This document shows, piece after piece, positions 63,485 to 64,000 of a stretch of 64,000 nucleotides of DNA (position 1 is the stretch's first letter; each line of letters starts with the position of its first letter). This stretch comes from Antarcticibacterium sp. 1MA-6-2 (GTDB taxonomy: Bacteria > Bacteroidota > Bacteroidia > Flavobacteriales > Flavobacteriaceae): contig NZ_CP091036.1 of the NCBI RefSeq assembly GCF_021535135.1, forward strand, positions 2,294,001 through 2,358,000. The letters are read 5' to 3'. The translations under genes were made by a program, and so were the position numbers. The notes beneath the pieces are model-generated. The model saw only the letters and a list, made by a program, of their open reading frames with translations. It ran no database searches and was not told the origin of the DNA.

Positions 63485-64000
63485 TTATTCTTTTAATTTA
63501 TATACCTGCGTGAGATTACGACCAAGTCCATTGTAATCTAACCCGTAACCCACGATGAAGTCATTTGGGATTTCCATACCCACAAAATCTATGGGATAAG
63601 ATTTTTTATAAGCGTGTGGCTTTAAAAATAAAGTAGCGATTTTATAACCTGAAACTTCCATGTCCATTAAAATTTTGTCAATTGCAGCCAAAGTATTTCC
63701 GGTATCGACAATGTCTTCAATTATCACTACTTCTCTACCTTTTAAATTCTGCGTTAGTCCAAGCAAGGTTGAAACATTTCCAGTTGTAGATGTTCCTTCA
63801 TATGAACCTAACTTCACAAAATTCACCTCACAATCTGCAGGGAAACGCTTAATAATTTCTGAAGCAACCAAAAAAGCGCCATTTAAAATTCCCAGAAAAA
63901 CTAAGATCTTTCCTTCATATTCTCTATTAATTTCTTCCGATATCTTACTTATAGAATGAAGGATCTCTTCTTCTGAAATAAAAGGAGTAAACTCTAAGTC
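63485..64000 (-). CDS. hpt: Hypoxanthine phosphoribosyltransferase (start beyond right edge)
   Basis: About 172 residues lie in the window. The open frame runs to the edge with the expected N-terminal sequence (FTPFISEEEILHSISKISEEINREYEGK, then VFLGILNGAFLVASEI). The PRPP-binding motif VVIIEDIVDTGNTL and the C-terminal VGMEIPNDFIVGYGLDYNGLGRNL identify the purine salvage enzyme. An internal TTG at 63871 is not the true start. Confidence 0.95.
   Translation of the reverse strand, partial: DLEFTPFISEEEILHSISKISEEINREYEGKILVFLGILNGAFLVASEIIKRFPADCEVNFVKLGSYEGTSTTGNVSTLLGLTQNLKGREVVIIEDIVDTGNTLAAIDKILMDMEVSGYKIATLFLKPHAYKKSYPIDFVGMEIPNDFIVGYGLDYNGLGRNLTQVYKLKE

Overview
The window comes from a member of the Bacteroidota, most likely a marine or soil Flavobacteriaceae relative of Gramella/Salegentibacter. 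The evidence is a SusC/SusD pair, a large adhesin with a gliding-motility/type IX secretion (T9SS) C-terminal domain next to PorP/SprF and OmpA partners, TAnnTTTG promoters, low GC, and the order rpsL-rpsG-fusA-rpsJ...rpoA-rplQ-carA-eno-gltA. I cannot name the genus with confidence.

Layout. 1-1421 holds the start of argS, cut by the left edge. 1530-5150 holds small genes and a lipoprotein with a parallel beta-helix. 5152-6596 is a membrane protein. 6679-8531 is a pair of guanidino-group hydrolases (CtlX and an arginine deiminase/DDAH relative). 8772-13818 is an exopolysaccharide-like locus: a lipoprotein glycoside hydrolase, then one long gene joining a cellulose-synthase-type GT2 to GH-A-clan domains. 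13840-17915 is gltA, eno and carA. 18100-35332 is the str/S10/spc/alpha ribosomal super-operon, all on the minus strand, with its promoter upstream of rpsL and a terminator after rplQ. 35761-42147 is a SusC/SusD operon with two more lipoproteins and no hydrolase. 42242-52145 holds housekeeping genes (rlmB, rhomboid, rarA, a YjjG-like phosphatase, radC, an Mpl-type ligase) and a conserved flavobacterial trio. 52830-60823 is the adhesin-SprF-OmpA operon. 61278-64000 is a DUF4136 lipoprotein, then hpt-adk-obgE.

The most striking feature is not a gene. About two dozen conserved genes, including single-copy essential ones (argS, gltA, carA, secY, rpsE, rpsH, rpsN, rplX, rplB, rplC, fusA), are broken by small indels. 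At nearly every break, the amino acids expected from the family can be restored if the original DNA was RCCGGY. In the text given, that motif is replaced by strings such as RCTTAGY, RCTAAGY, RCTTAAGY or RCCTAGY. By eye I found only one intact RCCGGY in 64 kb, although near-miss motifs are common. The simplest reading is that RCCGGY is chemically modified on both strands in this organism and was systematically miscalled in an unpolished long-read assembly. If so, the sequence carries the footprint of an RCCGGY-specific DNA modification system encoded elsewhere. A second, smaller class of breaks lies in homopolymer runs. I annotate the interrupted genes as whole genes and give each break position.
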